DNA of 64,000 nucleotides from JAEZPW01 sp035629075 (GTDB lineage: Bacteria > Acidobacteriota > Terriglobia > Terriglobales > Acidobacteriaceae): assembly GCA_035629075.1 (NCBI GenBank), contig DASPIK010000006.1, forward strand, positions 24,781-88,780, written 5' to 3'. This document shows, one piece after another, positions 32,815 through 42,646 of the stretch; within the stretch, counting starts at the first letter, position 1, and each line of letters opens with the position of its first letter. The notes beneath the pieces were generated by a model. It did no database searches and had not been told where the DNA came from. It saw only the letters and a program-made list of their open reading frames with translations. Both the position numbers and the translations under genes were made by a program.

Positions 32815-35313
32815 TCAGCGGCCGCCCTGATTCCGGGCCGAGAGGAAGGATTTCTGGCAGTCGAGCGAAGCTTCGCGAAGCCGGGTGAAGTGAGGAGTCA
32901 ACCGCAACTTGCTCAATAGAGGATCGTAGTCCAGTGCTGCGGAAGCGCAGTAGTTCTGCTGAATTGCGCTCATGATGAGTTGTGAAGCCATGTCGCTGTC
33001 TCCGCAGTAAGCAATGATGGCACCCTGATGGTAACGGAATTCCGGATCGCGCTGAGAGAGTAGCGCCACGGCATTCTGTTTCACCAAGTCGTCGAACTGA
33101 CCCGTATAACGCACACCAAGGCATGACTGAAGTATGTCGCCAAACCATACGTCGTTCGCAACCATTCGCCGTGCGGCATCCCGAGCTTCGTTAATGGCTC
33201 CTTCCCTCAGCAGTACTGGCGCCGCAAGATTGGCATACCAATCCGATCCGGCATCGAGGGACATATAGTCCATGGCGCGAGCCGCCTTCCCCTGCTCGAA
33301 AAATGTAAAGGCACAAGAGCGGAAACCGTAGTTGCCGGGGTCAAGCGAGAGGGCTTTGTCGCATTCAGTGGCGGCTTCGCTCAGCAGGCCCGCATACCGC
33401 AGTACGTACGACATGGTGAAATGCGCCTGTGCATTGTCTGGACGGCGCCTTACGAGTTCTGCTGCTTCAGCGTACGCCTGAGCGATGGCACCTCGTTCTG
33501 CGTGGGTTCGTACAAGATGGGCGTAGGCGGGGGTGTAGTTAGGATCTAGAGAAAGAGCTTTTTCGTACGCCTGACTGGCTCGATCAAAGACGATCTCTCC
33601 GCCGCTCGAGTATTGCGACTCGTAGTAATAGCGCAGCCCCAGAGCGTCCCATGCAGGTGCGTAATTCGGATCAAGTGAGACCGAATGCTCAAGCATGGAA
33701 ATAGCCTGTTTGTTCGGTTCGGGATCGTGGGAAATCCCCGCAGCACGGAGGTACAGGTCGTAAGCCTGAGGGTTCTTCGGCTTAGTGGCACTCTCGACCG
33801 CTCCTGCTGCGGCACCAAGCACGGGAAGTAACCCATGCCGAACCTGCCGCTCAAGCTGCGTCATCAGAGCGATAGAGTCGTTGGCGGGAACGTCGATGGT
33901 GCTCTGCCACAGCAAACGATTCGACCGCACGTCAACCGCTTGCAATGTGACGACGAGTTTGTTCCCCTGCCTCACATAGTGCCCGGTCACCACGGTAGCG
34001 ACCTTGAGCGCTCGCCCCGCCTGTTCCGGCTGTGTGAAATCTTGCTGAGCGGATACAGGACGTACTTCGAGCGAAGGCGTGTACGTCAGGATGTTGGTGA
34101 TTTCGTCGGCCAGAGCCACTCTAAGGAAGTCCGACCCCGTGTCTGTGCCTGCATTCTGCAACGGTAATACTGCTAGCGTGTTGCTCTTGACACCTGCGGT
34201 TAAGTTTCGCAGGTTCCTTGCCCACCAGACTGTCAGCACGACCATGATGGTTACAAGCACCCCGGCAGTGGCAAGCAGGATGTAGAAGGTTGACGGATCC
34301 ATGCGACGGAAGACGCCTGTCGCACGTGCAGTCAAAGTTGCCGGACGGACTTGCACTCCCGCTGCCGCGCTGGCGTCAGAATCCTGCTTTAGCTTCTGCA
34401 GGTCCTCAAGTAACTCAGTTGCGGACTGATATCGCGCCTGGCGATCCTTCTCCAGAGCCTTCCCGACAACAAGCTCAAACGTATGCGGTAGCGCGGGGTT
34501 GACTTTCAGCGGCGATACGGGCTTCTCGTCCATAATCGCCGCGAGAGTTCGAACAGAGTTATCGCGAACGAAAGGCTTCTTCCCTGTTGCAGCCTCGTAG
34601 AGCACTACGCCGAAGGAAAAGATGTCGGAACGGGCGTCGACGGGCTCGCCACGCGCTTGTTCCGGCGACATGTAGAAAGCGGTTCCCGGGACTAAGCCTC
34701 CTGCAGTGAGACTCTGGGCCTGTATCGTATCGTCTTTCGCGAGTTGCTCACCCCCGGGACCGACGGTCTGCGGAACCGGCTCGCAGACTGGGGAGAGCTT
34801 AGCAAGCCCAAAGTCCAGGATTTTGACCTGCCCGCGTTTCGTGATGAAGATGTTGCCGGGCTTCACGTCCCTGTGCACGATGCCTTGCGCATGAGCAGCT
34901 TCCAGGCCCTCGACTGCTTGCGTCGCCATGTCGAGTAGCTCCGGTAGAGGCATCGGCCCTCTCTCGAATCTCTCCTTCAGGCTCTCGCCTTCGAGCAACT
35001 CCATTGCAATGTAGGGCTGCTCCCCGTGCTGCTCGACGTCGTAGATCGTACAGATGTTAGGGTGATTCAAGGAGGAAGCAGCTTGAGCTTCGCGTTGAAA
35101 GCGCTCAAGCGCGCGATCGTCACCACAGAGATGCTCAGGAAGAAACTTCAGAGCGACACGGCGCGTGAGGCGGAGATCTTCTGCCTCATAGACCAGTCCC
35201 ATACCACCGCCTCCGATTTTGCTGAGAATGCGATAGTGGGAAATAGTCTGGCCTATCAAGGCTGAGACCCCCTGACCCAAGGAGACCCTTATGTTAGGCT
35301 CCGTTTCGTGCAT
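32815..35313 (-). CDS. Serine/threonine protein kinase with TolB-like and TPR domains
   Basis: An 832-residue membrane kinase. The catalytic domain (residues about 25-300) is complete: IGGGGMGLVYEAED loop, VALKFL Lys, IVHRDVKPGNIF catalytic loop, LDFGLAKL, and MSPEQARG. One transmembrane helix follows (about 340-366). The extracytoplasmic part has a TolB/FlgO-like N-terminal domain (LAVLPLQNAGTDTGSDFLRVALADEI) and then TPR repeats (NYAPAWDALGLRYY, NYTPAYAHLVRTH, and others). This layout is very common in acidobacteria. Start MHETEP at 35313; a TTG start at LIGQTISHYRIL about 19 codons later is possible. Target unknown. Confidence 0.93.
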   Translation of the reverse strand: MHETEPNIRVSLGQGVSALIGQTISHYRILSKIGGGGMGLVYEAEDLRLTRRVALKFLPEHLCGDDRALERFQREAQAASSLNHPNICTIYDVEQHGEQPYIAMELLEGESLKERFERGPMPLPELLDMATQAVEGLEAAHAQGIVHRDVKPGNIFITKRGQVKILDFGLAKLSPVCEPVPQTVGPGGEQLAKDDTIQAQSLTAGGLVPGTAFYMSPEQARGEPVDARSDIFSFGVVLYEAATGKKPFVRDNSVRTLAAIMDEKPVSPLKVNPALPHTFELVVGKALEKDRQARYQSATELLEDLQKLKQDSDASAAAGVQVRPATLTARATGVFRRMDPSTFYILLATAGVLVTIMVVLTVWWARNLRNLTAGVKSNTLAVLPLQNAGTDTGSDFLRVALADEITNILTYTPSLEVRPVSAQQDFTQPEQAGRALKVATVVTGHYVRQGNKLVVTLQAVDVRSNRLLWQSTIDVPANDSIALMTQLERQVRHGLLPVLGAAAGAVESATKPKNPQAYDLYLRAAGISHDPEPNKQAISMLEHSVSLDPNYAPAWDALGLRYYYESQYSSGGEIVFDRASQAYEKALSLDPNYTPAYAHLVRTHAERGAIAQAYAEAAELVRRRPDNAQAHFTMSYVLRYAGLLSEAATECDKALSLDPGNYGFRSCAFTFFEQGKAARAMDYMSLDAGSDWYANLAAPVLLREGAINEARDAARRMVANDVWFGDILQSCLGVRYTGQFDDLVKQNAVALLSQRDPEFRYHQGAIIAYCGDSDMASQLIMSAIQQNYCASAALDYDPLLSKLRLTPHFTRLREASLDCQKSFLSARNQGGR

Positions 35314-35467
35314 GGGTCAACGTCGGAATACCCCGGAGCGACAATAAAGTTCCGTTTTTTCGAGCGCCTGAGCCGCCTTGAAGCCTGCGCCGCATGCGCT
35401 ACGGTTCTCGAGCTATGCAGAGTTCATTCATAAGTCATTTGTGAGTTGATCCGGGATATAGCACACT

Positions 35468-35553
35468 TGAGCTTGCTCACATCCCGTTGTGAGAGACTTG
35501 CAAGAAACATTCGGCTGGCGGACTGGGGGAGTCCGTCAGCCGATTTGTTTATT
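35468..35553 (+). ncRNA. Candidate structured small RNA or attenuator upstream of the Rsm22-like gene
   Basis: Two hairpins in tandem on the plus strand: an inner stem CTCACA-6-TGTGAG bracketed by outer CTTG / CAAG pairs, then a 13-bp stem (35512-35524 with 35530-35542, one G-U pair) with a GGGGG loop followed by ATTTGTTTATT. The second hairpin is terminator-like, yet no gene on this strand ends before it: the upstream neighbour is the divergent kinase. It is therefore either the end of a short RNA or an attenuator in the leader of the gene at 35614. No convincing promoter was found. Confidence 0.5.
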
Positions 35554-35613
35554 CCGAAATTTTGTGGTCATCCGCCGCCATTTCCCAAAAAGCCACCGTA
35601 ATACACTGGTGTC

Positions 35614-36591
35614 ATGCGTCTGCCGGACAGACTACGTGAAGCCATTGAACAGGAAACTTTGCGGACAGAGAACGCGGCGCTTGTGCGAGCTTCCGCTCAG
35701 CTCACAGAGCGCTATAAGGACGGCCAGTTCTGCCAATCCCCGCTGAATACAACGGCGGCTCGCCACGCCTATTTGCATGTCCGAGTACCAGCAACATACG
35801 CGGCCAACCGCCGGGTCCTTTCCGAAATCCAGCAACATTCAAGTGGCACTGCCTATCGCTCGATGCTCGACCTCGGGAGCGGTCCGGGCACCGCAATGTG
35901 GGCAGCAGCCGACGTGTTCCCCTCGATTGACCGCTTTACTTTGCTCGAACGCGACGGTGACCTTATCGAGATCGGCAGGAGGCTGGCGTTCACAGGCGAA
36001 AACTTGGCTGTCCACCAGGCACAGTGGTTGCGACAGGACCTTTCATCTGACCTCAGCGTGGAACGCCACGATCTGGTCGTGATCTCTTATGCTCTCAGTG
36101 AATTAAATGAAAGCGCAGCCGCAAGCCTTGTGCGGCGCGCCTGGATGTTGACGAACAATGTTCTAGCGATAGTGGAACCGGGAACTCCGCGCAACTTCGA
36201 ACGCGTACTGGCGGTCCGTGCGATGTTGATCGAGGCTGGCGCTCACTTGATAGCACCTTGCCCTCATACGCGGTCATGTCCTATGGGAGCGGCAGGAGAC
36301 TGGTGCCACTTCTCGCAGAGACTCGAGAGAACGTCCGCGCACCGTCGCATCAAAGGTGGTGCGCTCGGATATGAAGACGAGAAATTCTCATACATCGCGG
36401 CATCGAAGTTCCCAACAGAGGTTCCGGCCGCGCGAATCGTTCGCCACCCCGGGATTCACTCCCGTCACGTGCAATTAGACTTGTGCACCACCGAAGGACT
36501 GAAAACAGTAACTGTCGGCAAGGCTCGCAAGGACGAGTACCGCACCGCTCGACGTTCCGAATGGGGCGACGTTTGGGAGCCGTGTCGATGA
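35614..36591 (+). CDS. Rsm22/METTL17-type small-subunit ribosome-associated methyltransferase
   Basis: A 325-residue protein of the Rsm22 family. The SAM site is SMLDLGSGPGTAMWAAADVF (residues about 89-108), followed by LLERDGDLIEIGRRL and VVISYALSELNE. The family's C-terminal cysteine motif is present, APCPHTRSCPM ... DWCHFSQRLERT, which in the mitochondrial relative METTL17 holds an iron-sulfur cluster. Mitochondrial members help assemble the small ribosomal subunit; the bacterial function is inferred by homology. A terminator-like hairpin lies 71 bases upstream. Confidence 0.9.
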   Translation: MRLPDRLREAIEQETLRTENAALVRASAQLTERYKDGQFCQSPLNTTAARHAYLHVRVPATYAANRRVLSEIQQHSSGTAYRSMLDLGSGPGTAMWAAADVFPSIDRFTLLERDGDLIEIGRRLAFTGENLAVHQAQWLRQDLSSDLSVERHDLVVISYALSELNESAAASLVRRAWMLTNNVLAIVEPGTPRNFERVLAVRAMLIEAGAHLIAPCPHTRSCPMGAAGDWCHFSQRLERTSAHRRIKGGALGYEDEKFSYIAASKFPTEVPAARIVRHPGIHSRHVQLDLCTTEGLKTVTVGKARKDEYRTARRSEWGDVWEPCR

Positions 36592-36674
36592 TGCGAACGC
36601 ACTGTATTCCCGCATGAACTGCGCCTCATTCTGTTGACCGTCGTGTACTGCTCCGCTATAATCCAAAACGTAGA

Positions 36675-36749
<75 letters not shown>

Positions 36750-36756
36750 GAGTTCC

Positions 36757-36785
36757 AAACCCTCGCCAGGTGAGCGAGGGTTTTG
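36757..36785 (+). terminator. Terminator after tRNA-Gly
   Basis: AAACCCTCGC / GCGAGGGTTT stem around CAGGTGA with a T-run. It suggests tRNA-Gly and tRNA-Cys are separate transcripts. Confidence 0.85.
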
Positions 36786-36842
36786 CGTAGTTGGCTTTTT
36801 CACAACAACGCATTACGGACGTCTCAAGGCCATTCCCCGAGG

Positions 36843-36916
36843 GGCGCGGTAGCCAAGTGGTAAGGCCGAGGTCTGCAAAACCTCTATCGCCGGTTCGATT
36901 CCGGCCCGCGCCTCCA
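36843..36916 (+). tRNA. tRNA-Cys (anticodon GCA)
   Basis: Acceptor stem GGCGCGG / CCGCGCC, anticodon arm GAGGT-CTGCAAA-ACCTC, T-arm CCGGTTCGATTCCGG, and encoded CCA at 36914-36916. Confidence 0.97.
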
Positions 36917-37000
36917 ACTCCTTCTCCCGCTGTTCGAATTCACGTTCTGCACGCTCCGTCGCAGGTTTCGCTATTTTTAAAACAGCGTGAGATGCGTACT

Positions 37001-37031
37001 TGCTGACCTTGCTATCTCCGCAAGGTTAGCA
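37001..37031. terminator. Hairpin between tRNA-Cys and the gamma-glutamyltransferase gene
   Basis: TGCTGACCTTGC / GCAAGGTTAGCA pair over 12 positions (one G-T mismatch) around TATCTCC. There is no T-run on either side. It lies 48 bases beyond the ggt stop. Confidence 0.5.
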
Positions 37032-37078
37032 GCATGAGTGAGTAGTGGCTTCTATCACCGACTCCTACCTGCGTACCG

Positions 37079-38788
37079 TTACTTGTCCGCGAACACTGGT
37101 CCGGGTTGCGGGATGGCAGCACCGTCGTGACGCGGGTCGCTGGCGCCGAAGTGAACGCCAGTTCCGTTATCCATTACTGCCTGGCCGTAGCCGAAATTGG
37201 GAGTTCGCTGCGGACGCAGTTCGACCTTGTGACCTAGCTTAGCCAACTCATCGCGTGTTGCCTGAGGGATGAGTTCCTCCACTTCGACATCGCAGCCATC
37301 GAAGGTGCCTTTGGTGAATCGGCCGGCCTCGAGTGCCTGCTGAATGTTGGCTCCGTAGTCCACGATATTGGCAACGAACTGCGCGTGAGCCTGCCCCTGG
37401 TTCCACCCGCCCATAATTCCGAATCCGATGCGGGTCTCGCCCTTCTCCATGAACGCCGGAATGATGGTGTGCAACGGACGTTTGCGTCCGGCAAGCGTGT
37501 TAGGCTGGCCAGGTTCGAGAGTGAAGAGCGCGCCGCGGTTCTGCAGCATGAACCCCGCGCCCTTTGGTACAAGGCCGGAACCGAAGCCCGCGTAGTTGCT
37601 CTGAATGAGCGAAACAATATTACCGTCCTTGTCGATGACGCTCATGTAGATGGTGTCGTTGCCCCTGCTGCCGGTGACACCGGCAAGATGGGAGGGCTCG
37701 GGCTTGCAGTTCGCGGTCCCGCCGATCAGTTTGGCACGTTGCGCGGCGTGCGCCTTATCCAAAAGTTTCTCGACGGGGATGCTGGAAAACTTGGGGTCGC
37801 CGACATAGCGAAGCATATCGGCGTAAGCGAGCTTCTTGGCTTCAATCATCGCATGCAAGGCAGGAGCGCTATGGAAGCCGTATTCCTGGAGAGGAAACTG
37901 CTCCATCAGGTTCAGCATCATGAGCGCGGCAATGCCTTGGGTGTTCGGAGGGATCTCGTACACCGTCCATCCGCGATACGTGGTGGAAATCGGAATCACC
38001 CACTCAGCCTGGAATTCTGCGAGGTCGTCGAGGGCCATGACGCCGCCAAACTCTTTGAAAATATCGACAATCGCTTGCGCAGTCGCTCCCTTGTAGTAGC
38101 CGTCGCGACCCTGATCGGCGATGCGACGGAGACTGCTTGCGAGGTCGCGATTCGCGAACACTTGTCCTGCCTTGGGAGCTTCGCCATTGATGAGAAAGGT
38201 TGAGGCGGAGTTCGGGTGCGAACTCAGCATTTTCACCGAGCGCCCCCAAAGACCTGCGGTCACCTGGTTCACGGGATATCCTTGCTCGGCATAGTGAATG
38301 GCCGGAGCAAGCAAAGTCGAGAACGGTAGAGTTCCGAAACGTTGCCGCATGGCGTCCCAGCCAGCAACGGTTCCCGGAACCGTGACCGAATACACACCGC
38401 GCTCCGGCATGGCCGTGATCCCCTTGGAAGCGAGCAACTCTGGAGTCAGCGCTTTCGGCGACCACCCGCTGGCGTTAAGACCGTAAAGCTTCTTCGACTT
38501 TGCGTCGTAGATGAGTGCAAAGAGGTCTCCGCCTACGCCATTGCCGGTGGGTTCCATCACGCCCATGGTTGCGTTGGCTGCGATTGCAGCGTCCACAGCG
38601 TTTCCGCCGCGCTCGAGTATCTGGACTCCGGCCATCGAAGCCAGGGGCTGGCTGGTCGCGACAATGCCGAACTTGGTCTGAACAACAGACCGTCCTTGAA
38701 CCGGGAGAGACACTGCAGTTTTGTTCGTCTGCGCCATTGCCATTTGAAGTGAAATAACTGTCAGGAATAGGACCGCGAACCGCAGCAT
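37079..38788 (-). CDS. Gamma-glutamyltransferase family protein
   Basis: A 569-residue exported N-terminal nucleophile hydrolase with signal peptide MLRFAVLFLTVISLQMAMA. It contains TSQPLASMAGVQILERGGNAVDAAIAA, GNGVGGDLFALIYD and the self-cleavage site before the nucleophile Thr in RGNDTIYMSVID. The classical TTHxSV motif is replaced by DTIYMSV, as in the YwrD-like branch of GGT proteins. It should cleave itself into two subunits and hydrolyse gamma-glutamyl amides such as glutathione in the periplasm. The frame opens at a GTG (38797), but GAGGTG sits 6 bases before ATG 38788, which I chose. Confidence 0.92.
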   Translation of the reverse strand: MLRFAVLFLTVISLQMAMAQTNKTAVSLPVQGRSVVQTKFGIVATSQPLASMAGVQILERGGNAVDAAIAANATMGVMEPTGNGVGGDLFALIYDAKSKKLYGLNASGWSPKALTPELLASKGITAMPERGVYSVTVPGTVAGWDAMRQRFGTLPFSTLLAPAIHYAEQGYPVNQVTAGLWGRSVKMLSSHPNSASTFLINGEAPKAGQVFANRDLASSLRRIADQGRDGYYKGATAQAIVDIFKEFGGVMALDDLAEFQAEWVIPISTTYRGWTVYEIPPNTQGIAALMMLNLMEQFPLQEYGFHSAPALHAMIEAKKLAYADMLRYVGDPKFSSIPVEKLLDKAHAAQRAKLIGGTANCKPEPSHLAGVTGSRGNDTIYMSVIDKDGNIVSLIQSNYAGFGSGLVPKGAGFMLQNRGALFTLEPGQPNTLAGRKRPLHTIIPAFMEKGETRIGFGIMGGWNQGQAHAQFVANIVDYGANIQQALEAGRFTKGTFDGCDVEVEELIPQATRDELAKLGHKVELRPQRTPNFGYGQAVMDNGTGVHFGASDPRHDGAAIPQPGPVFADK

Positions 38789-38933
38789 TCTTCGCACCTC
38801 GTTGGACTTCCAGCTTTATGCGAACTGATCTCAGTATCAGGAAAGAGTACACCCGAGCACAAGTGCGGAACGAGAGTGAGCGCAGGCAGGCGAACGTTCT
38901 AGCGCGTGATGAAAATGAGTACGCAGGCGCCGT

Positions 38934-39293
38934 TTACGTAGTAACCTCCCGAACCACACGGAGCAGTTCGCGGGGCGAGTAGGGTTTCGCCAGCACAAGC
39001 AGAGCATGCCCGCCAGCGTCGGTGAGCAACTCTTCAGTCGCTGCATTGCCCGACAGAAGCAGGACTCGGACGGAAGGATCACTTGCCTGCAATCGCGACG
39101 CAAGTTCGATTCCGCTCATACCCGGCATAATGACATCTGAAATCACGAGGTTGGGACAGAACGTAGGCGCAAACCGGAGTGCGTCGGCCCCGTTGTAGGT
39201 AACCGCGCAATCGTAGCCGGCGGACTCGAGTATGGTTTTCAGGCTGTCGGCGATACCTCGATCATCGTCGATCACCAATATGCGCGTTGCCAC
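38934..39293 (-). CDS. Single-domain response regulator
   Basis: A 119-residue receiver domain only: ILVIDDDRGIADSL, phosphoacceptor Asp in NLVISDVIMPGMSG, LLLSGNA and LAKPYSPRELL. It has no output domain. The GTG start has AGGAGG 9 bases upstream and overlaps the 3' end of the histidine kinase gene by 32 bases, so it is probably that kinase's partner, relaying phosphate or acting as a sink. Confidence 0.93.
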   Translation of the reverse strand: MATRILVIDDDRGIADSLKTILESAGYDCAVTYNGADALRFAPTFCPNLVISDVIMPGMSGIELASRLQASDPSVRVLLLSGNAATEELLTDAGGHALLVLAKPYSPRELLRVVREVTT

Positions 39294-42200
39294 TTTCGGT
39301 TCCTCCTACCGCCACCTCAATAGAAAGCTCCCTGGCGGGGAACAGTATCGAAAAGACGGTGCCCTGACCTCGACGGCTTCGTACTCGCAACCTGCCGTGG
39401 TGTCGCTTCACTATCTCGCTGGTAACCCAAAGGCCCAAGCCTGTCCCAACGGACTCCTTCGTCGTAAAGAAGGGCTCAAAGATGCGTTTCAGGTTCTCCG
39501 GCGCAATGCCCTCGCCCGTATCAGCAAACGTCAAACGCACACAACAACTTCCGTTAATGGGCGCTCGACTCGTTCTAATCCTGACTCGCCCTCCACGCGG
39601 CGATGCGTCAATCGCATTCGCGATGATGTTCGACACAACCTGCCGAATCTCACCTGGAACTGCGTGGATCTGCAACTTGCTTCCGTGCTCGCATTCGACA
39701 GCGATATCCCGGTGCATGAACTTGGGTGCATACAATTGAACGACGTCCTGCACGAGACCCGTAATATCAACGTCGACTGGTGCCGCGTTTTCCCGATAAA
39801 AGCCCAAAGTCTGCCGGGTCAGGTGAGCCACGCGCTCTAATTCCTGCTCGGCAGTCGCAAGGCTGTTTCGGGCCCGTTCGGACAAGTTGTCGTCCAACGA
39901 CGCGATGTAAACCGAGTTCATTATCATCGCCAAAGGGTTGTTGATTTCGTGTGCAACGGTCGCGGCCATGCGGCCAATTGAGGCAAGTTTCTCGCTTCGA
40001 ATGAGTGCCTGTTCCGCTCGCTTCCGTTCCGTGTTGTCCAACACGAAAGCGACTCCTTCGCGTCGTGTACTATCAAGCATCGCAGCCCCAATTACGACCG
40101 GAACGCGTGTGCCGTCGTTCCTTATGCACTCCTTCTCGTATGGGGTATTCAGCCCGGTCGCCCGCAGTTCTGCCATAGCGACTTCGTCGGCCGCTCGATA
40201 CTCCGGTGGAGTTAGTTGGTGGCAGGTGACAGATCGAGTTGCGACATCTGCACGGGTATAACCCAGCATCTTGAGGAACTTGTCATTGGCCTCAACGATC
40301 TCGCCATTGCTGTTCCAATAAATGACGCCCACCATGCCCGAATCGTAGAAACCACGTAATCTCTGCTCGCTTCGGCGAAGTGCCTGCTCAGCTTTACGCT
40401 GCTCGGTCAGGTCATATATAGAGAGATACACCAAATGTTCGCCGCTCCCGGTATGCAACATTTCGCCGGAATAGGAGAGAATCTTGTCCCATCCCTGATC
40501 GAGACGGTGTAGGCACAACTCCAGCTTGCGTATCTTCTCGCCTCTCAGAATGCGGGACATTGGCCACTCTTCCACCGATAGGAGAGTGCCGTCTGGACTC
40601 CGAAGTTCGAAGGTGTCGGTGAAGTCTTTCAGCGGTCGACGGCCCTTGTCCTCTGTGCCTATGCTGTGCATTTCCTGAGCGGCAGGATTCCAGTAGAAAA
40701 CCTCGCCGATTTCTGTGGCGATCACGACGCCTTCGGCCAGATGATCCAGAGCCGCACTTAGCCTCGCCTCGCTCTTGCGTAGGGCCTCTCGAATCTGAAT
40801 GCTTGAGGTTACATCCTCGGTCGCGATAAGTATCCCGCCTACCTCTCCAGCAGCGTCATGCCAGGGGTGAATCGCCCATTTGATCCACTGTACCGAGCCA
40901 TCGTCGCGAATGAAGGCGTCGTCATCCTCTCTCAGAACTTCCCCTGCAAGAGCTCGCCGGTGTACCTGTTTCCATCGCTCAGGGATTTCAGAGAAGACGT
41001 CATAGTGAGAGCGCCCGATGATGTCGGTTTTGAGTCCGTAGTCTTGGAACCAGCGGCGGCTTGCGGCGAGGTAGCGCATATCGCGATCAAACATGGCCAA
41101 AGCCGCTGGTGCGTGCTCGATAAAGAGCCGCAGTCGTCCTTCGCTTTCCCGCAACGCCAGTTCCGCTCGTTTCCGATCGCTTATGTCGTGGGCGGTGCTG
41201 GCGGCACCGATGACTGTTCCCCCCGAATCTAAGATTGGCGAGATTTTGACTGAGACTTCGATCAGGCTGCCATCCCTGCGTCTTCGCACCGTCTCGTACT
41301 GCTCAATGCGCTCTCCACGGGCGACACGCTTGAGGTTTTCGGTCAACTCATCTGGATGATTGGTTGGAAGTAGAATGTCGATCGACCTCCCCAATACCTC
41401 CTTAGCGGGATAGCCGTACAGCCGCTCAGCTCCTCGATTCCAACTCGTGATCCTTCCGTCCAAGCTCTTACCGACAATCGCGTCGTCAGATGACTCGACG
41501 ATGGCGCTCAGGTGCCGCAACGCTTCGGTGGCTTGTTTCGCTGCGACAGCCGATCTGCTCAATCGCGCAGCGCTTATCCACAACAAGGCTGAAAACACGA
41601 ATATCACGGACATGACGAGCAATGCTCTGCCGGTCAATGCGTCATAAAGTCCCGCTCTCTCCCCTATCGTTCTCAGGTAGCCAAGAACGACGGGAACCAG
41701 CACCGTTGCCGGGAGGAGGTGACGCAGCAACGCCCCTCCAGCGTCTTGACGCAGCAGCAGAACCATCGGGCCACTCTCTTTGCACGCAAGCACCAGGCCG
41801 AAACCAAGTGCCATGAGAGTGGGGATCGTAGGTAAGGCAATGCCCGTTATGTAGGCGTTGCCATAGAATGCGTTCGCGCCATACAGGTACCCGATCGCAG
41901 GCACAAGGCTGATCACGCATACAGCGACGCCGAAGTAAGGCGCTGATCTCCGCCTGCCACTCGCAAGTGATAGCAAGCCTGTGCCGATGAGCATCAGACA
42001 GAAGGCTCCGGGTGGACCCATTCGATTTGGGCTGGTTACCCCTGCTGCACCAATGGGTTCTGAGAGAAGGAGTTGATCGATCCCAAGATTACGATCGAAC
42101 AGATGCTCGTAGACGGTTAGCATCCCAATCAGGAACACCAAGCTGGCCGCTAATGCCCCAATCACACGTCTTCGAAAGCTCGGATTGACCCGCTGTAGGA

Positions 42201-42426
42201 GTACCAAAGCCGCACCAGCCAACAGCGCTCCAACAGCCATATTGGTCTTCATTGTGATGACTGGTGTTGCGGCCCATCGCTGTGGAATACCGCAAGCCCA
42301 CGCCACCAGCCAACTCCCCCCGAAGATCGCCGCCAGAGCGCTCATAAGGGTCACGCCATAACGGGATACGAAGACCGGCAGGACGGAAGTATCAACCGAA
42401 GAAGTCGTAGAAGAGTGAGACTGCAT
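39262..42426 (-). CDS. Multi-PAS membrane sensor histidine kinase
   Basis: A 1054-residue kinase. About eight hydrophobic helices occupy residues 20-310, followed by four PAS units (IVESSDDAIVGKSLDG, FIEHAPAALAMFDRDM, ALDHLAEGVVIATEIG and FYDSGMVGVIYWNSNG), then a HisKA domain with the phosphoacceptor in VAHEINNPLAMIMNS and a HATPase domain (NIIANAIDAS, FADTGEGI, GTGLGLWV). No haem-binding PAS motif was obvious. The single-domain receiver follows with overlapping ends. Confidence 0.94.
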   Translation of the reverse strand: MQSHSSTTSSVDTSVLPVFVSRYGVTLMSALAAIFGGSWLVAWACGIPQRWAATPVITMKTNMAVGALLAGAALVLLQRVNPSFRRRVIGALAASLVFLIGMLTVYEHLFDRNLGIDQLLLSEPIGAAGVTSPNRMGPPGAFCLMLIGTGLLSLASGRRRSAPYFGVAVCVISLVPAIGYLYGANAFYGNAYITGIALPTIPTLMALGFGLVLACKESGPMVLLLRQDAGGALLRHLLPATVLVPVVLGYLRTIGERAGLYDALTGRALLVMSVIFVFSALLWISAARLSRSAVAAKQATEALRHLSAIVESSDDAIVGKSLDGRITSWNRGAERLYGYPAKEVLGRSIDILLPTNHPDELTENLKRVARGERIEQYETVRRRRDGSLIEVSVKISPILDSGGTVIGAASTAHDISDRKRAELALRESEGRLRLFIEHAPAALAMFDRDMRYLAASRRWFQDYGLKTDIIGRSHYDVFSEIPERWKQVHRRALAGEVLREDDDAFIRDDGSVQWIKWAIHPWHDAAGEVGGILIATEDVTSSIQIREALRKSEARLSAALDHLAEGVVIATEIGEVFYWNPAAQEMHSIGTEDKGRRPLKDFTDTFELRSPDGTLLSVEEWPMSRILRGEKIRKLELCLHRLDQGWDKILSYSGEMLHTGSGEHLVYLSIYDLTEQRKAEQALRRSEQRLRGFYDSGMVGVIYWNSNGEIVEANDKFLKMLGYTRADVATRSVTCHQLTPPEYRAADEVAMAELRATGLNTPYEKECIRNDGTRVPVVIGAAMLDSTRREGVAFVLDNTERKRAEQALIRSEKLASIGRMAATVAHEINNPLAMIMNSVYIASLDDNLSERARNSLATAEQELERVAHLTRQTLGFYRENAAPVDVDITGLVQDVVQLYAPKFMHRDIAVECEHGSKLQIHAVPGEIRQVVSNIIANAIDASPRGGRVRIRTSRAPINGSCCVRLTFADTGEGIAPENLKRIFEPFFTTKESVGTGLGLWVTSEIVKRHHGRLRVRSRRGQGTVFSILFPARELSIEVAVGGTESGNAHIGDRR

Positions 42427-42547
42427 AGACGCTGCTCGTCACCGGAGAGGCCAGCCTACGCACAACCGCGGAAGGGCCCTAGCAAGGAAATTCGGGAAAT
42501 CACCTATTAACTGAAAGGATAACATAGAGCGAGCAGCTTCAGCCTTA

Positions 42548-42646
42548 GTGCCTGGCCGGATCACGTTGGGCGCTTCACTGCTAGTGGGCTTCTTTTATGG
42601 ATGGACCTATTACGCGCAACGCAACCCCGTGGGGACACCGGGCTAG
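42548..42646 (+). CDS. Possible 32-residue single-helix peptide
   Basis: A GTG-started frame of 32 codons with one hydrophobic stretch (ITLGASLLVGFFYGW) and a polar end (YYAQRNP). Its TAG shares a CTAG with the moeA stop, tail to tail. There is no ribosome-binding site at useful distance (AAGGA lies about 20 bases away). Listed because the amino-acid pattern looks like a membrane peptide; weak evidence. Confidence 0.22.
   Translation: MPGRITLGASLLVGFFYGWTYYAQRNPVGTPG

Noticed and set aside
36791..37006. Plus-strand frame containing VRPRSAKPLSPVRFRPAPP
   Set aside because: It runs through tRNA-Cys; the peptide is a translation of the tRNA gene itself.
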